From NCBI RefSeq assembly GCF_022761115.1, contig NZ_JAKWJS010000001.1, positions 806,001 through 870,000 on the forward strand: a DNA stretch of 64,000 nt, written 5' to 3'. Below, one piece after another: positions 34,967 through 44,057 of this stretch; the first letter of the stretch is position 1; every line of letters begins with the position of its first letter. This stretch comes from Dyella sp. RRB7 (GTDB lineage: Bacteria > Pseudomonadota > Gammaproteobacteria > Xanthomonadales > Rhodanobacteraceae). The translations under genes were made by a program, and so were the position numbers. The notes under the pieces were generated by a model, which was not told the origin of the DNA, searched no databases, and saw nothing but the letters and a program-made list of their open reading frames with translations.

Positions 34967-36160
34967 CTACAACCGCTCGCCCTGGTCCGCTTCGAGCAAC
35001 GCCGCCGGTAGCGGCACCACCTCCATGCCGCGTGCGAACAGCATCGCCTGGAAGCGTTCGCCCATCTGGTCGGGCATGGTCAGCTTCTTCACTTCCTGGG
35101 CAAGCCGATAGCGTGCCGGCTCGTCGGGCGCGCTTTCATACGCAGCCTCGAAGGCTTCCTGCAGGCCGCTGCCGATCAGGAACTGCGCCTGCGACAGGTA
35201 ACCGGCGACACCGAAGCCGGCGCTGTTGCCGGCCTCGGCCAGCGCGGTGAAATCCACCGAGGCGGTAAGGTCGTTGAGGCCGGGGAGGTAGAGCGGGTCG
35301 TTGTGCGCGCGATGCCGGTAGTACGCCCTGAGGGTGCCATCGTCGCGCTCGGGCAGGTAGAACTCGCGCCGCACATAACCGTAGTCGACGAACAGCATCA
35401 CGCCGGCTGTGAGCGACCCGGCAATGGCCTGCACCCAGTAAGGAAGCTGCGGCAGGATCTCCGAGCGATAACCATCGGCGAATTCGACCTCCATGTCGCG
35501 CTCGACATGCCGCACCGCGCCGGACACCAGCGCATCGGCGGGGCGATCCACGCGCATCAGCCGGCCTTCGCCATCGAGTGCCACGTATTCTTCGTAGGCC
35601 TCGCCGGCGCGCATGGTGAAGCGCGTGGTGGGCAGCGCATCGATAACTTCATTGGCGAACAGCACCCCGCGCCAATCCTGCTCAGGCGGGCGATCGAGCC
35701 ATAGCACACGGGCGAACAGTTCCGCCGGCAGCGCCTGCCGCAGCCGTTCGCGCTGGCGCTCGCGCAGGTCCGCGCTGGGTTCGAGGATCAGGTAACGACG
35801 CGGCAGCGTACCGCTGGCGGCGAAGGCCTTGAGCGCGGCTTCCGCAAACGCGCCACTGCCACCGCCCAGCTCCAGGAAATCCGCGTTCTCGCCGAGCAGC
35901 TCCAGCACGGGATGGGTGGCATTGACCACGCAGCGCGCAAACAGCTCGCCCAGCTCCGGCGCGGTGATGAAGTCGCCGGCTTCGCCGAACTTGGTCTTGC
36001 CTGCGCTGTAGTAGCCCAGGCCCGGCGCGTACAGGCAGCGCTCCATGTATTGCGAGAACGGCATCGGTCCGTGCGCGGCGATCTCCTCGCGCAGGCGCGC
36101 GAGCAGCCGGTCGGAATGGGCGCGCTCGTCGGCGCCAGGTTCGGGGAGTCGGGAGGACAT
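34967..36160 (-). CDS. MidA/NDUFAF7-like SAM-dependent methyltransferase
   Basis: This 397-residue class I methyltransferase belongs to the DUF185 family. The eukaryotic member NDUFAF7/MidA methylates an arginine of a complex I subunit. Landmarks are MPFSQYMERCLYAPGLGYY, KFGEAGDFITAPELG, the SAM motif DFLELGGGSGAFAEA, RYLILEPSADLRERQ, FANEVIDALP and the C-terminal FVDYGY. The bacterial substrate is not known. I chose the ATG at 36160 (MSSRLPEPG); the frame extends to 36199. It is convergent with the GT39-like gene. Confidence 0.85.
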   Translation of the reverse strand: MSSRLPEPGADERAHSDRLLARLREEIAAHGPMPFSQYMERCLYAPGLGYYSAGKTKFGEAGDFITAPELGELFARCVVNATHPVLELLGENADFLELGGGSGAFAEAALKAFAASGTLPRRYLILEPSADLRERQRERLRQALPAELFARVLWLDRPPEQDWRGVLFANEVIDALPTTRFTMRAGEAYEEYVALDGEGRLMRVDRPADALVSGAVRHVERDMEVEFADGYRSEILPQLPYWVQAIAGSLTAGVMLFVDYGYVRREFYLPERDDGTLRAYYRHRAHNDPLYLPGLNDLTASVDFTALAEAGNSAGFGVAGYLSQAQFLIGSGLQEAFEAAYESAPDEPARYRLAQEVKKLTMPDQMGERFQAMLFARGMEVVPLPAALLEADQGERL

Positions 36161-36257
36161 GCACGTTGCCTGTGGAAGTACAGGCAAAGGATAACCCATG
36201 CCCCCGCCATGGCCTCGTGAGGGAGGAAGGCCATGGCGGGGGACGGGCCCAGCTGAC

Positions 36258-38456
36258 TTAGAAATTGAAGTCCTTCTGCAAGCTCAGGAACACGCCGCGG
36301 CGGGGACCGAACTGCGGCGCGCCCACGCCCACGCCGGTGCCGCTACGCAGCTCGTAGCTGCGATCCAGCGCGTTGATCAGGGCCAGCTGCGTATGGAACT
36401 TGCCGGTGCTGTCGAAGTTGAAGTCGTGCGAGACGCTGAGATTGAGCTGGAAGTAGTACGGCAGCGACAGGCCGTTGGGCACCTCGCCGTCCTCACGCAA
36501 ACCGCTGCCGAACAGGTAGTCGGCGCCGATCTTGGTGCTGTCGGTGAAGGCGTAGTTGATGCCGCCGGACGAGGTCAGCTTCTGGTCGTGGTCGAGATGG
36601 ATCCAGTTGTCCGCGATATAGGCCAGCTCATCCGGCGCGAAGTTGTACTGGCTGGTGATCACGTCCTTGCCCATCGCGCGGTTGTAGGCGAAGTTGAAGT
36701 ACGCGGTCACCGGGCCGTTGTCGTAGTTCAGGCTGAACTCGGTGCCGCGGATGCGGCCGTACCGATAGTTGAAGGTGGAATACACCAAGGCGGCACCGAA
36801 CTGGCCTTCATCCTGCAGGCGGCTCACGTCGCGATAGTACGCATCCAGGCCCACCGTCCAGTGGGCGCCGATGCTCTGCTGTACGCCCAGGTCGTAATAG
36901 TTGGAACGCTCGGCCAGCGGCGTGTTGTTGCCGTAGTTGAGCACCGCATTGGTGGTGTTGGCGAATGCGTTGATGTCCTTGGAGGAAATCAGCTCGTTCG
37001 CCGGCGGCGTGAAGTAGCGCGAGTAGCCCGCATGCACCGTGGTGCTGTCGGTGGCCTGCCACACCACGCCCACGCGCGGGCTCAGCTGGCTTTCGGTACG
37101 GAATGCTTCGTACTGGTCGCCACGCAAGCCGTAGTTGAGGGTCCACTTGTCGTTGATGTTCCATTCGTCCTGGACATAGGCGGCCCAGGTACGCGCGGTG
37201 ATCTTGTCGCCGGTGAAGATGTTGAACGGCACCGTGCTGGCCTGGCTGCCGTCCGGATTGGCCGGGAACACCAGCGAATTGGTATTGGTAACGGCCTGGT
37301 CGAAGTTGCCGTACAGGCCGTAGCGCAACGTATGGCTGCCGCCCCACGGCATGGAGAAGTCGGCCTGCAGCGTGCTGGCGCGGTCGCTCTGGTTGATGGC
37401 GGCGGCCACGCCGTTGAACATCAGGTCGCCGATATCGTCGGGCATGTACTGCAAGCCGCTATAGCGCTGGCCCAGCGACACCTGATACGCCGTCTCGCCC
37501 AGCTTGCCCTGCAGCGAGAGCACGCCGAAGCGGGTCTGCTCGTTCTGGCGCTCATCGAGATCGGCGGAGTTGAAATTGACCGTATCCAGATAGCCGAACT
37601 GCGGCTCCTGGTCGGGATTGTTGGGAATCTGGAAACGGTTGTTGCTCGCGCCGAACATGAAGCTGATGCGCGTATCGTTGTTGATCAGGTAGCTGATGTC
37701 GCCGAACACCTTCACCTGGTTGGTGTGGTCGTGGATCGGCGAGCGGCTGGCGGTCGGATTCTCGATACCGACATCGCTCTGCAGGTAGTTCGCCGTGAGG
37801 AAGTAGCTCCAGCGATCGTTGCTGCCCCACAGTGAGGCGTTGGGATTGACCGTGCCGAACGAGCCACCGGTGATGCCGACGCTGCCGCCGTTGCCCAGCG
37901 ACGAACCGCTCTTGGTGGTGATGTCCACCACCGCCGCCGTGCGCTCGCCGTACTGGGCCGGCAGGGCGCCGTCGAGCAGGGTCACGCTCTGGATGGTGCG
38001 GGCGTCCAGCGCCTGGCCAAAACCGGAAATCGATTCGGGCAGCATCACGCCATTGATGCGGTACTGCAGGTTGGCGTGGTCGCCACGCACATGCAGCCCG
38101 CCATAGGAGTCCTGCACCACGCCCGGCGCCTGCAGGATCACCTGGTTCAGCGGCGTCGAATCACCCAGCGGAAGCGCCTGGATGGCCTTCTCGTCGATCA
38201 CGTACTGGCTGCTGCCGGTATCCGGCGACAGCGAGTTGCGGGCCTGGTCGAGCGCGGCGCTCACGTCCACCGTACCGAGCTGCTTCACCTTGGCCGGCTT
38301 GTTGCTGGCGGCGCCGGTCGTGTCAGCACCGTTGCCACCGGCATCGCCGGTAGTGGCTGCGCTGCTGGCATCCGCGTTCGGATTGGTCTGGGCAAACGCC
38401 GTCGGGACGGCACCAAGCGCAACAGCAAGACTCAAGGCAAGCAGGGAACGTTTCAT
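36258..38456 (-). CDS. TonB-dependent outer-membrane receptor
   Basis: A 732-residue TonB-dependent transporter. It has a signal peptide (MKRSLLALSLAVALGAVPTAFAQ) and a Gly/Ala/Thr-rich linker. The plug domain (about 65-190) contains LGDSTPLNQVILQAPGVVQ, GGLHVRGDHANLQYRINGV and PAQYGERTAAVVDITTKSG. A 22-strand barrel ends SLQKDFNF with a C-terminal Phe. Size and plug resemble receptors for vitamin B12, siderophores or metals. Extracellular loops have a few histidine-acidic stretches (SPIHDHTNQ, WIHLDHDQK), so a metal cargo is possible but unproven. The ATG at 38456 has GGAAA upstream. A GTTATAAC palindrome sits 43 bases before the start. Confidence 0.88.
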   Translation of the reverse strand: MKRSLLALSLAVALGAVPTAFAQTNPNADASSAATTGDAGGNGADTTGAASNKPAKVKQLGTVDVSAALDQARNSLSPDTGSSQYVIDEKAIQALPLGDSTPLNQVILQAPGVVQDSYGGLHVRGDHANLQYRINGVMLPESISGFGQALDARTIQSVTLLDGALPAQYGERTAAVVDITTKSGSSLGNGGSVGITGGSFGTVNPNASLWGSNDRWSYFLTANYLQSDVGIENPTASRSPIHDHTNQVKVFGDISYLINNDTRISFMFGASNNRFQIPNNPDQEPQFGYLDTVNFNSADLDERQNEQTRFGVLSLQGKLGETAYQVSLGQRYSGLQYMPDDIGDLMFNGVAAAINQSDRASTLQADFSMPWGGSHTLRYGLYGNFDQAVTNTNSLVFPANPDGSQASTVPFNIFTGDKITARTWAAYVQDEWNINDKWTLNYGLRGDQYEAFRTESQLSPRVGVVWQATDSTTVHAGYSRYFTPPANELISSKDINAFANTTNAVLNYGNNTPLAERSNYYDLGVQQSIGAHWTVGLDAYYRDVSRLQDEGQFGAALVYSTFNYRYGRIRGTEFSLNYDNGPVTAYFNFAYNRAMGKDVITSQYNFAPDELAYIADNWIHLDHDQKLTSSGGINYAFTDSTKIGADYLFGSGLREDGEVPNGLSLPYYFQLNLSVSHDFNFDSTGKFHTQLALINALDRSYELRSGTGVGVGAPQFGPRRGVFLSLQKDFNF

Positions 38457-38498
38457 CGGGTTTCCGGAAAGGGGCGGTGAAGTTGCTATTTTCGATAC

Positions 38499-38506
38499 GT
38501 TATAAC
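38499..38506. promoter_or_regulatory. GTTATAAC palindrome upstream of the second TonB receptor
   Basis: The 8-bp palindrome lies in an AT-rich patch between the divergent receptor and EcsC-like genes. Read on the minus strand it is AATGTTATAACGTATC. Its left part matches the half-site of gammaproteobacterial Zur boxes, but the right half is poor. It could equally be a -10 element. Confidence 0.25.
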
Positions 38507-38668
38507 ATTGCCATTCTAAACCGCCAGCCGCCTGCCCCAAAAGTCATGCATTGCGGTGCAACATCCTACGTTAAGCCTGCCACCGCACGGCGGGGTCAGC
38601 GGGGTTTCACCGCCACGGCCTAGACTGCGGCCATACGGCAGCCGCCGTGCCCAGCGAGCCGCAGGCCC

Positions 38669-39313
38669 ATGAGCAAACCCTCCTCCCAGCTGCCGGCGGT
38701 CATTGCCGACCATAGCCGCGTCACCCAGGCCATCCTGGACTTCGTCAGCCAGATCCCGGACAGCAAGATCGAAGGCAGCCGGAACCCGGAGGCCGAAGCC
38801 CGCCGGCTGGCCGCCCGTGCCGCCCAGCGCGCCGCGCTCACCGCCGGTTCGCTGGCGCTGCCCCCAGGGCCCCTGGGCTGGCTCACCGTGCTGCCGGAGC
38901 TGATCGCCATCTGGAAGATCCAGGCGCAGATGGTCAGCGACATCGCCGCCGCCTATGGCCAGCACTCGGAGCTGGGGCGCGAGCAGATGCTGTGGTGCCT
39001 GTTCCGCCACACCACCGCGCAGGCGTTCCGCGACCTGGTGGTGCGGGTGGGCGATCGCCTGCTGTTTCGCCGCATCACCTATAGCGTGGCCGAACACGTC
39101 GCCAAGACCGTCGGCATCAAGGTGACCCAGCGCGCGGTGGGCAAGGGCATCTCGCGATGGCTGCCGGTGGTGGGCGCGATGGGCGTGGGCGCCTACGCCT
39201 ATTACGACACCGGACAGGTGGCGCGCACCGCCATCGCCATGTTCGGCGCCCCCTTCAGCACCGATGAAGCACCGGTGGAAGGCGGCGCACCCACCGACAA
39301 GGCCGCGACCTGA
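38669..39313 (+). CDS. EcsC-family-like protein
   Basis: A 214-residue protein resembling the EcsC family. Landmarks are the stretch LALPPGPLGWLTVLPELIAI, followed by WKIQAQMVSDIAAAYG, and GISRWLPVVGAMGVGAYAYY, which could insert in the membrane. EcsC was named from a Bacillus ABC-transporter operon, but its function is unknown. The C terminus is a polar Ala/Gly/Asp tail. It starts with ATG at 38669; TAGACT at 38621-38626 could be its -10 box. The pteridine reductase gene follows 61 bases later. Confidence 0.65.
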   Translation: MSKPSSQLPAVIADHSRVTQAILDFVSQIPDSKIEGSRNPEAEARRLAARAAQRAALTAGSLALPPGPLGWLTVLPELIAIWKIQAQMVSDIAAAYGQHSELGREQMLWCLFRHTTAQAFRDLVVRVGDRLLFRRITYSVAEHVAKTVGIKVTQRAVGKGISRWLPVVGAMGVGAYAYYDTGQVARTAIAMFGAPFSTDEAPVEGGAPTDKAAT

Positions 39314-39374
39314 TGACGCCCCGCGCGGTTTGCGGCAAGCTCGCAGCCCCATCGCGTCACGCAGGAGCCCGCGC

Positions 39375-40121
39375 ATGAATCCACGCCACGAACGTCCGGT
39401 CGCCCTCGTCACGGGCGCCGGCAAGCGGGTGGGCGCGGTGATCGCGCGGACCCTCCACGCCGCCGGCTACGACCTCGCGCTGCACTATCGCCGCTCGGCC
39501 ACGGAAGCCGAGCGGCTGGCCACTTCGCTCGAACGCCAGCGCAGCGGCAGCACCTATACCGTGCAGGCCGAACTGGCCGATCTGGACGCCCTGCCCGATG
39601 TCGTGCAACGCGTGCTGGCCCGCTACGGCCGGCTCGATGCGCTGGTCAACAACGCCTCGGCGTTCTATCCCACGCCACTGGGCACGGCCACGCCCACGCA
39701 GTGGAACGAGCTGTTCGCGTCCAACGCGCAGGCCCCCTTCTTTCTCGCGCAGGCGGCGGTGCCCGCGCTGCGGGAAGCACGGGGAGCCATCGTCAATCTG
39801 GTGGATATCTACGCCGAACGCCCGCTCGCCCAGCATCCGCTGTACTGCATGGCGAAAGCGGCGCTGGCCGCCATGACGCGCTCGCTCGCGCTCGACCTGG
39901 GGCCTGACGTGCGGGTCAATGGCGTGGCGCCCGGCGCGGTGATGTGGCCCAGCGACGGCAAGCCGTACGACGATCAGCAGGCCATGCTGGCCCGCACGCC
40001 GCTGCAGCGCGCCGGCTCGCCGGAGGATGTGGCCGGCGCCGTACTGTGGCTGCTGCGCGATGCCCCGTTCGTGACGGGGCAGATCATCCGCGTGGATGGC
40101 GGACGGACGCTGTCCGTGTAG
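39375..40121 (+). CDS. FolM-like pteridine reductase (SDR family)
   Basis: This 248-residue short-chain dehydrogenase shows the pteridine reductase/FolM type: TGAGKRVGAVIARTL with the TGxxxRxG nucleotide motif, HYRRSATEAE (NADPH arginines), LVNNASAFYPTPLG, and the catalytic Tyr-Lys in YCMAKAALAAMTRSLA. The C-terminal VTGQIIRVDGGRTL ends the fold. FolM reduces dihydromonapterin or dihydrofolate with NADPH. The folK and folB genes 1 kb away support a pterin role. The ATG at 39375 has AGGAG 7 bases upstream. Confidence 0.82.
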   Translation: MNPRHERPVALVTGAGKRVGAVIARTLHAAGYDLALHYRRSATEAERLATSLERQRSGSTYTVQAELADLDALPDVVQRVLARYGRLDALVNNASAFYPTPLGTATPTQWNELFASNAQAPFFLAQAAVPALREARGAIVNLVDIYAERPLAQHPLYCMAKAALAAMTRSLALDLGPDVRVNGVAPGAVMWPSDGKPYDDQQAMLARTPLQRAGSPEDVAGAVLWLLRDAPFVTGQIIRVDGGRTLSV

Positions 40122-40156
40122 AACGGGACGCGCACTGCGCGTCCCGTCCTTATCGC

Positions 40157-41017
40157 CTATTGCTTCGGCTTGAACGCCTGCTCGAGCATGGCCTGGTCGA
40201 AGCCATAGCCCACCTGCCCTTCCTCGGCATAGTTGTACAACGCCGCCGCATAGATGCCCTGCAGCGAAGCCTGGATCAGGCCGAGCAGGGTGATGCCGAT
40301 GGCGGCCACCGCGAAGGCCAGGATCACCGCCGCGATCGACTGCATCGCGAACGCGCCCACGATCAGTCCGCCTGCCGCCAGGATGGCGAGGAACATCAGC
40401 AGGCCAAACACCACGCCGATGCCGGCGTTGCCGATGATGTTCTCGCCCCAGGTGCGCTTGAGCAGCGCGACGCTGCGACTGATCGCCTCGGTCGGCCCCA
40501 CCTCCTGGCTGGCCAGCACCGGCACCACCAGGAAGGTGGCCACCGTCCAGGCCAGGCCGAGGAAGCCGGCCACCAGCCGGCCGATCAGCCCCAGGCGCTC
40601 CTGCAAGGCGCGCAATACCAGGCCCACCGTGGCAGCGATCAATGCGTAACCAAAGATGCTCACCACCCGCTCGCGCGCCAGCGCGAAACCGGCGGCAAAG
40701 CTGGTGGGCTCGCCGCGTAGCCGCATCAGCGCGGCGCCGGCCAGCGCGGTGTTGAAGAAGATGATGACGAAGTACTGCACCAGGTAGAACAGGAACAACG
40801 CGACATAGCCGCCCGTGGACAGCGCGCGCTGGTGCGTCTCGCCCCCTACCCCGTCCGCCGCGGCAAACGCCATGCCGATGGGGATAAGGAAGCTTGCCGC
40901 CACCAGCAGGCAGCAGATGCCGGACGCCAGCGGAAACATCAACAGCGACTTGTCCGAACGCAACACCGCCGCGCTGGCCTTCATCAGGCTCCAGCTGCGT
41001 GAAAACCGACCTGCCAT
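40157..41017 (-). CDS. Integral membrane protein, DUF6159-like
   Basis: A 286-residue protein with six or more membrane segments. It begins MAGRFSRSWSLMKASAAVLR and continues SDKSLLMFPLASGICCLLVA; this pattern fits the DUF6159 family as I recall it. Other segments include LFLFYLVQYFVIIFFNTALA and a repeated Ala/Gly/Val-rich hydrophobic core. Function is unknown. The start ATG at 41017 has GGAGG 7 bases upstream. It lies 67 bases after folK on the same strand, so it may be the last gene of the tsaD-folB-folK unit. Confidence 0.8.
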   Translation of the reverse strand: MAGRFSRSWSLMKASAAVLRSDKSLLMFPLASGICCLLVAASFLIPIGMAFAAADGVGGETHQRALSTGGYVALFLFYLVQYFVIIFFNTALAGAALMRLRGEPTSFAAGFALARERVVSIFGYALIAATVGLVLRALQERLGLIGRLVAGFLGLAWTVATFLVVPVLASQEVGPTEAISRSVALLKRTWGENIIGNAGIGVVFGLLMFLAILAAGGLIVGAFAMQSIAAVILAFAVAAIGITLLGLIQASLQGIYAAALYNYAEEGQVGYGFDQAMLEQAFKPKQ

Positions 41018-41084
41018 AAAGCGACCTCCGTGTGATGGACCGCGATGTTCTAACACCCGCCATGCACGGGCGACAGTGCATGGG

Positions 41085-41567
41085 TCAAAGCGGCTCGGGC
41101 ACCAGCGGCTCGCTGTCCACCGGGAAGGCCGCCCACAGCGCCGCCATGGTCCGACCACTCACCGGATGCACCAGCTGCGGCGCGATATCGGCCATCGGCT
41201 TGAGCACGAACGCGTGGCGCAGCTCTTTGCGCGGGATGTCCAGATGGCCCTCGCCCTGCCGCACCAGGTCGTCGTAAAGCACGATATCCACATCGAGCGT
41301 GCGATCGGAGAAGCGCGGCACGTCGCGACGCCGGCCGTGGCGGTCCTCCAGCGCGTGCAACCAGTCGTTGAGCGCCTCGGGCGAAAGATCGGTATCCAGC
41401 CCCACCGCCAGATTGATGAAATCGGCGCCGTCGAAACCCACCGATTGGCTGCGATACGCGGGGGACACCGCCAGCTCGCCGAAGCGCTCGCGCAACTCAA
41501 CCAGCGCGGCGGCGAGATAGCGCTTTGGCTCCCGGTTGGAGCCCAGGCTCAGGTAAACGCGCGCCAT
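41085..41567 (-). CDS. folK: 2-amino-4-hydroxy-6-hydroxymethyldihydropteridine diphosphokinase
   Basis: HPPK transfers pyrophosphate from ATP to 6-hydroxymethyl-dihydropterin in folate synthesis. The 160-residue protein starts MARVYLSLGSNREPKRYL, with VSPAYRSQSVGF, FINLAVGLDTDLSPEALNDW and the metal-binding TLDVDIVLYDD. IPRKELRHAFVLKPMADIAP ends the core. Length is typical. folB lies 3 bases upstream, so the two are translated together and catalyse consecutive steps. Confidence 0.95.
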   Translation of the reverse strand: MARVYLSLGSNREPKRYLAAALVELRERFGELAVSPAYRSQSVGFDGADFINLAVGLDTDLSPEALNDWLHALEDRHGRRRDVPRFSDRTLDVDIVLYDDLVRQGEGHLDIPRKELRHAFVLKPMADIAPQLVHPVSGRTMAALWAAFPVDSEPLVPEPL

Positions 41568-41570
41568 GCT

Positions 41571-41927
41571 CTAAGGACGCGTGCCACGTTCGATGCGTAC
41601 ACCCACCGCCTTGGCGCCACGCACCGCGCCGGGCTTGGACAGCTTGAGCCGCACCCACGACACGCCGAACTCTTCGCGGATGATCGCCGCGCAACGCTCG
41701 GCCAGTGTCTCCACCAATCCGAAACGGGAGGCGCCCACATAGTCGATCAGACGCTTGGACACGTCCTTGTAGTTGAGCGTGTGGGCGATGTCGTCGCTGG
41801 CGGCGGGCACGCTGTTGTCGAACGCCATCTCGATGTCGAACGACAAGGTCTGGCGCACGCGGCGCTCCCAGTCGTAGATGCCGATCACCGCATCGATGCG
41901 CAGGTCTTCAATGAAAACGATATCCAT
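41571..41927 (-). CDS. folB: Dihydroneopterin aldolase
   Basis: FolB converts dihydroneopterin to 6-hydroxymethyl-dihydropterin and glycolaldehyde, the step before FolK. The 118-residue protein has IEDLRIDAVIGIYDWERRVRQ near its start with the conserved GIYDWE, then TLNYKDVSKRLIDYV, FGLVETLAERCA (catalytic region) and VRLKLSKPGAVRGA with the conserved Lys-Pro. The gene sits between tsaD (28 bases upstream) and folK. Confidence 0.95.
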   Translation of the reverse strand: MDIVFIEDLRIDAVIGIYDWERRVRQTLSFDIEMAFDNSVPAASDDIAHTLNYKDVSKRLIDYVGASRFGLVETLAERCAAIIREEFGVSWVRLKLSKPGAVRGAKAVGVRIERGTRP

Positions 41928-41955
41928 GGCGATAGGGTAACGGATACCGCCGCCG

Positions 41956-43023
41956 TCACCGCGCCGGCGGCAGGCTTTCCAGATCCCAGCGCGGGAACAC
42001 CTGCACCGAGGCGTCCTGGTGCTGGCCCGCCGCCAGGCGGATGGCGCCGGCCAGCGCGATCATCGCGCCGTTGTCGGTACAGAACGCCAGGCGCGGAAAG
42101 TACACCTTGAAGCCATCCTTCGCGCCGGCCGCGGCAAGCTCGGCACGCAGGTGCTTGTTGGCGCCCACGCCACCGGCGATCACCAGCCGTTTCGCACCAC
42201 TGGCCTGCAAGGCGCGGCGGCACTTGATGATCATGGTGTCGACAATCGCCTCCTCGAAGGCGCGGGCGATATCGGCGCGGGTCTGCTCGCTCTGGTCCGA
42301 GTGTTGCCAGGCCAGCAGCACCTGGGTCTTCAGGCCCGAGAAGCTGAAATCCAGCCCCGGACGGTCGGTCATCGGGCGCGAGAAGCGGAAGGCGCCGGGA
42401 CGCCCCTGCTCGGCCAGCGTGGCCAGCGCCGGACCACCGGGATAGGGCAGCCCCATCAGCTTGGCGGTCTTGTCGAAGGCTTCGCCGGCGGCATCGTCCA
42501 GCGTGTCGCCCAGGATGCGGTACTGGCCGATGCCCTTCACCTCCACCAGCATGGAGTGGCCGCCGGAGACCAGCAGGGCCACGAACGGCGGTGCCGGCGG
42601 GTCATCCTCCAGCAGCGGCGCCAGCAGGTGGCCTTCCATGTGATGCACGCCGATGGCCGGCACGCCCAGCGCCCAGGCCATGGCACGGGCGGCCGAAGCG
42701 CCGACCAGCAGCGCACCCACCAGGCCGGGGCCGGCGGTGTAGGCGACGCCGCCCAGGTCGGCGGGGGTCAGGCCGGCCTCGGCCAGCGCCTCGCGCACCA
42801 GCGGCAGCAGCTTGCGCACGTGGTCGCGGCTGGCCAGCTCCGGCACCACCCCGCCGTAGTCGGCGTGCAGCTTGATCTGGCTGTAGAGGGTATGTGAAAG
42901 CAGGCCGCGGCCGGGCGCGGCGGGTTCCCACTGCAGCAGGGCCACGCCGGTCTCGTCACAGGAGGTTTCGATGCCCAGCACAGGCTTGGCTGACTGGGGC
43001 TTTGAAAATGCTGTCGTTTCCAC
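41956..43023 (-). CDS. tsaD: tRNA N6-threonylcarbamoyladenosine synthase subunit TsaD
   Basis: TsaD transfers the threonylcarbamoyl group to A37 of ANN-decoding tRNAs. The 355-residue protein has [30 protein letters not shown], the metal-binding [25 protein letters not shown] and the C-terminal [13 protein letters not shown] and [13 protein letters not shown]. The start shown is a GTG. Most TsaD proteins begin almost directly with the LGIE motif, so the in-frame GTG at 42981 (giving 341 residues) may be the true start. The rpsU promoter overlaps the first codons on the other strand. Confidence 0.93.
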   Translation of the reverse strand: METTAFSKPQSAKPVLGIETSCDETGVALLQWEPAAPGRGLLSHTLYSQIKLHADYGGVVPELASRDHVRKLLPLVREALAEAGLTPADLGGVAYTAGPGLVGALLVGASAARAMAWALGVPAIGVHHMEGHLLAPLLEDDPPAPPFVALLVSGGHSMLVEVKGIGQYRILGDTLDDAAGEAFDKTAKLMGLPYPGGPALATLAEQGRPGAFRFSRPMTDRPGLDFSFSGLKTQVLLAWQHSDQSEQTRADIARAFEEAIVDTMIIKCRRALQASGAKRLVIAGGVGANKHLRAELAAAGAKDGFKVYFPRLAFCTDNGAMIALAGAIRLAAGQHQDASVQVFPRWDLESLPPAR

Positions 43024-43031
43024 GTTATACT
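43002..43031 (+). promoter_or_regulatory. Predicted sigma70 promoter of rpsU
   Basis: TTGAAA (43002-43007) and TATACT (43026-43031) are 18 bases apart, about 60 bases before rpsU. The promoter overlaps the start region of the divergent tsaD gene, whose own TATAAC (minus strand, 43029-43024) shares the same bases. Confidence 0.65.
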
Positions 43032-43092
43032 TCGCGGCTCACCGTATTCCACCGGCTCGTTAGTGCGGGCCAGTCTAACACTTGGAGTCTCC

Positions 43093-43308
43093 ATGCCCAG
43101 CGTAAAAGTCCGCGAGAACGAGCCGTTCGAGCTTGCCCTCCGCCGCTTCAAGCGCACCTGCGAAAAGGCCGGCGTCCTGGCCGAAACCCGTAAGCGCGAG
43201 TTCTACGAGAAGCCGACCCAGGAGCGTAAGCGCAAGCGTGCTGCCGCGGTCAAGCGCCACCTGCGCCGCCTCTCGCGCGACGTTTCGCGCAAGACCCGCA
43301 TGTACTGA
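43093..43308 (+). CDS. rpsU: 30S ribosomal protein S21
   Basis: S21 helps base-pairing between the anti-Shine-Dalgarno and mRNA during initiation. The 71-residue basic protein starts [20 protein letters not shown] and contains [20 protein letters not shown] and [16 protein letters not shown], as in other proteobacteria. The start at 43093 is the standard one; an in-frame ATG at 43063 is not used in the family. It is divergent from tsaD and heads the rpsU-yqeY-dnaG region. Confidence 0.97.
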   Translation: MPSVKVRENEPFELALRRFKRTCEKAGVLAETRKREFYEKPTQERKRKRAAAVKRHLRRLSRDVSRKTRMY

Positions 43309-43312
43309 GTCC

Positions 43313-43335
43313 ATCGTCCGCCCCGTGCGGACGAT
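43313..43335 (+). terminator. Hairpin after rpsU
   Basis: ATCGTCCG (43313-43320) pairs with CGGACGAT (43328-43335) around 7 bases, 5 bases after the stop. Only GGTTG follows, with no T-run, so termination may be partial and let transcription continue to yqeY. Confidence 0.55.
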
Positions 43336-43473
43336 CGGTTGCCGGCGCCCAGGCGCCGCGACCCGGGTTAACCGGCAGCTGGCGCGTTAATCCGCCGCCG
43401 CTGTTCTTTACCCTTACACTGGCCGGCGTTGCCTGGAGCAACGCTGGCTTTGTGTGCTTCCAAAGGAAAGGCC

Positions 43474-43920
43474 ATGACCCTCAAGCAGCAGCTTACCGAA
43501 GACATGAAGACGGCCATGCGCGGCGGCGACAAGCATCGCCTGGGCGTGATCCGCCTGATGCTGGCGGCCATCAAGCAGCGCGAAGTGGACGAGCGCATCG
43601 AGCTGGACGACGTCCAGGTGCTGTCGGTGCTGGAGAAGATGCTCAAGCAGCGCAAAGACTCGGTAAGCCAGTACGTGGCTGCCGGCCGCGAGGACCTGGC
43701 CGAGGTCGAGCGCAACGAAATGGCGGTGATCGAGACCTATCTGCCGGCCAAGCTCAGCGACGAGGAAATCGACGCGCTGATCACCGCCGCCATCGCCGAC
43801 ACCGGCGCCGCGTCGGCGCGCGACATGGGCAAGGTGGTGGCCGCCGTGAAGGAAAAGGCCGCCGGCCGCGCCGACATGGGCGTGGTCTCGGGCCGCATCA
43901 AGGCGCGCCTGGCCGGCTGA
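43474..43920 (+). CDS. GatB/YqeY domain-containing protein
   Basis: A 148-residue helical protein of the YqeY family, related to the C-terminal tRNA-binding domain of GatB. Landmarks are LTEDMKTAMRGGDKHRLGVIR, VLEKMLKQRKDSVSQY, the AGREDLAEVERNEMAVIE segment, YLPAKLSDEEIDALI and the C-terminal GRADMGVVSGRIKARL. It is thought to act on tRNA or in tRNA-dependent amidation, but no enzyme activity is established. Its place between rpsU and dnaG is common in proteobacteria. The ATG at 43474 has AAAGGAAAG upstream. Confidence 0.9.
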   Translation: MTLKQQLTEDMKTAMRGGDKHRLGVIRLMLAAIKQREVDERIELDDVQVLSVLEKMLKQRKDSVSQYVAAGREDLAEVERNEMAVIETYLPAKLSDEEIDALITAAIADTGAASARDMGKVVAAVKEKAAGRADMGVVSGRIKARLAG

Positions 43921-44057
43921 ACAAAAAGCCCACCCTGTCGCAGGCGTGCACGCGACATACAGCTCCTCACTGCACCCTCTTCACGTACGGCCCCCTACAA
44001 CCGGTAGCGCCATCGGCGGCGTTGCCGGCGGCAACCCCATTGCATAGGGAGTAGCGC

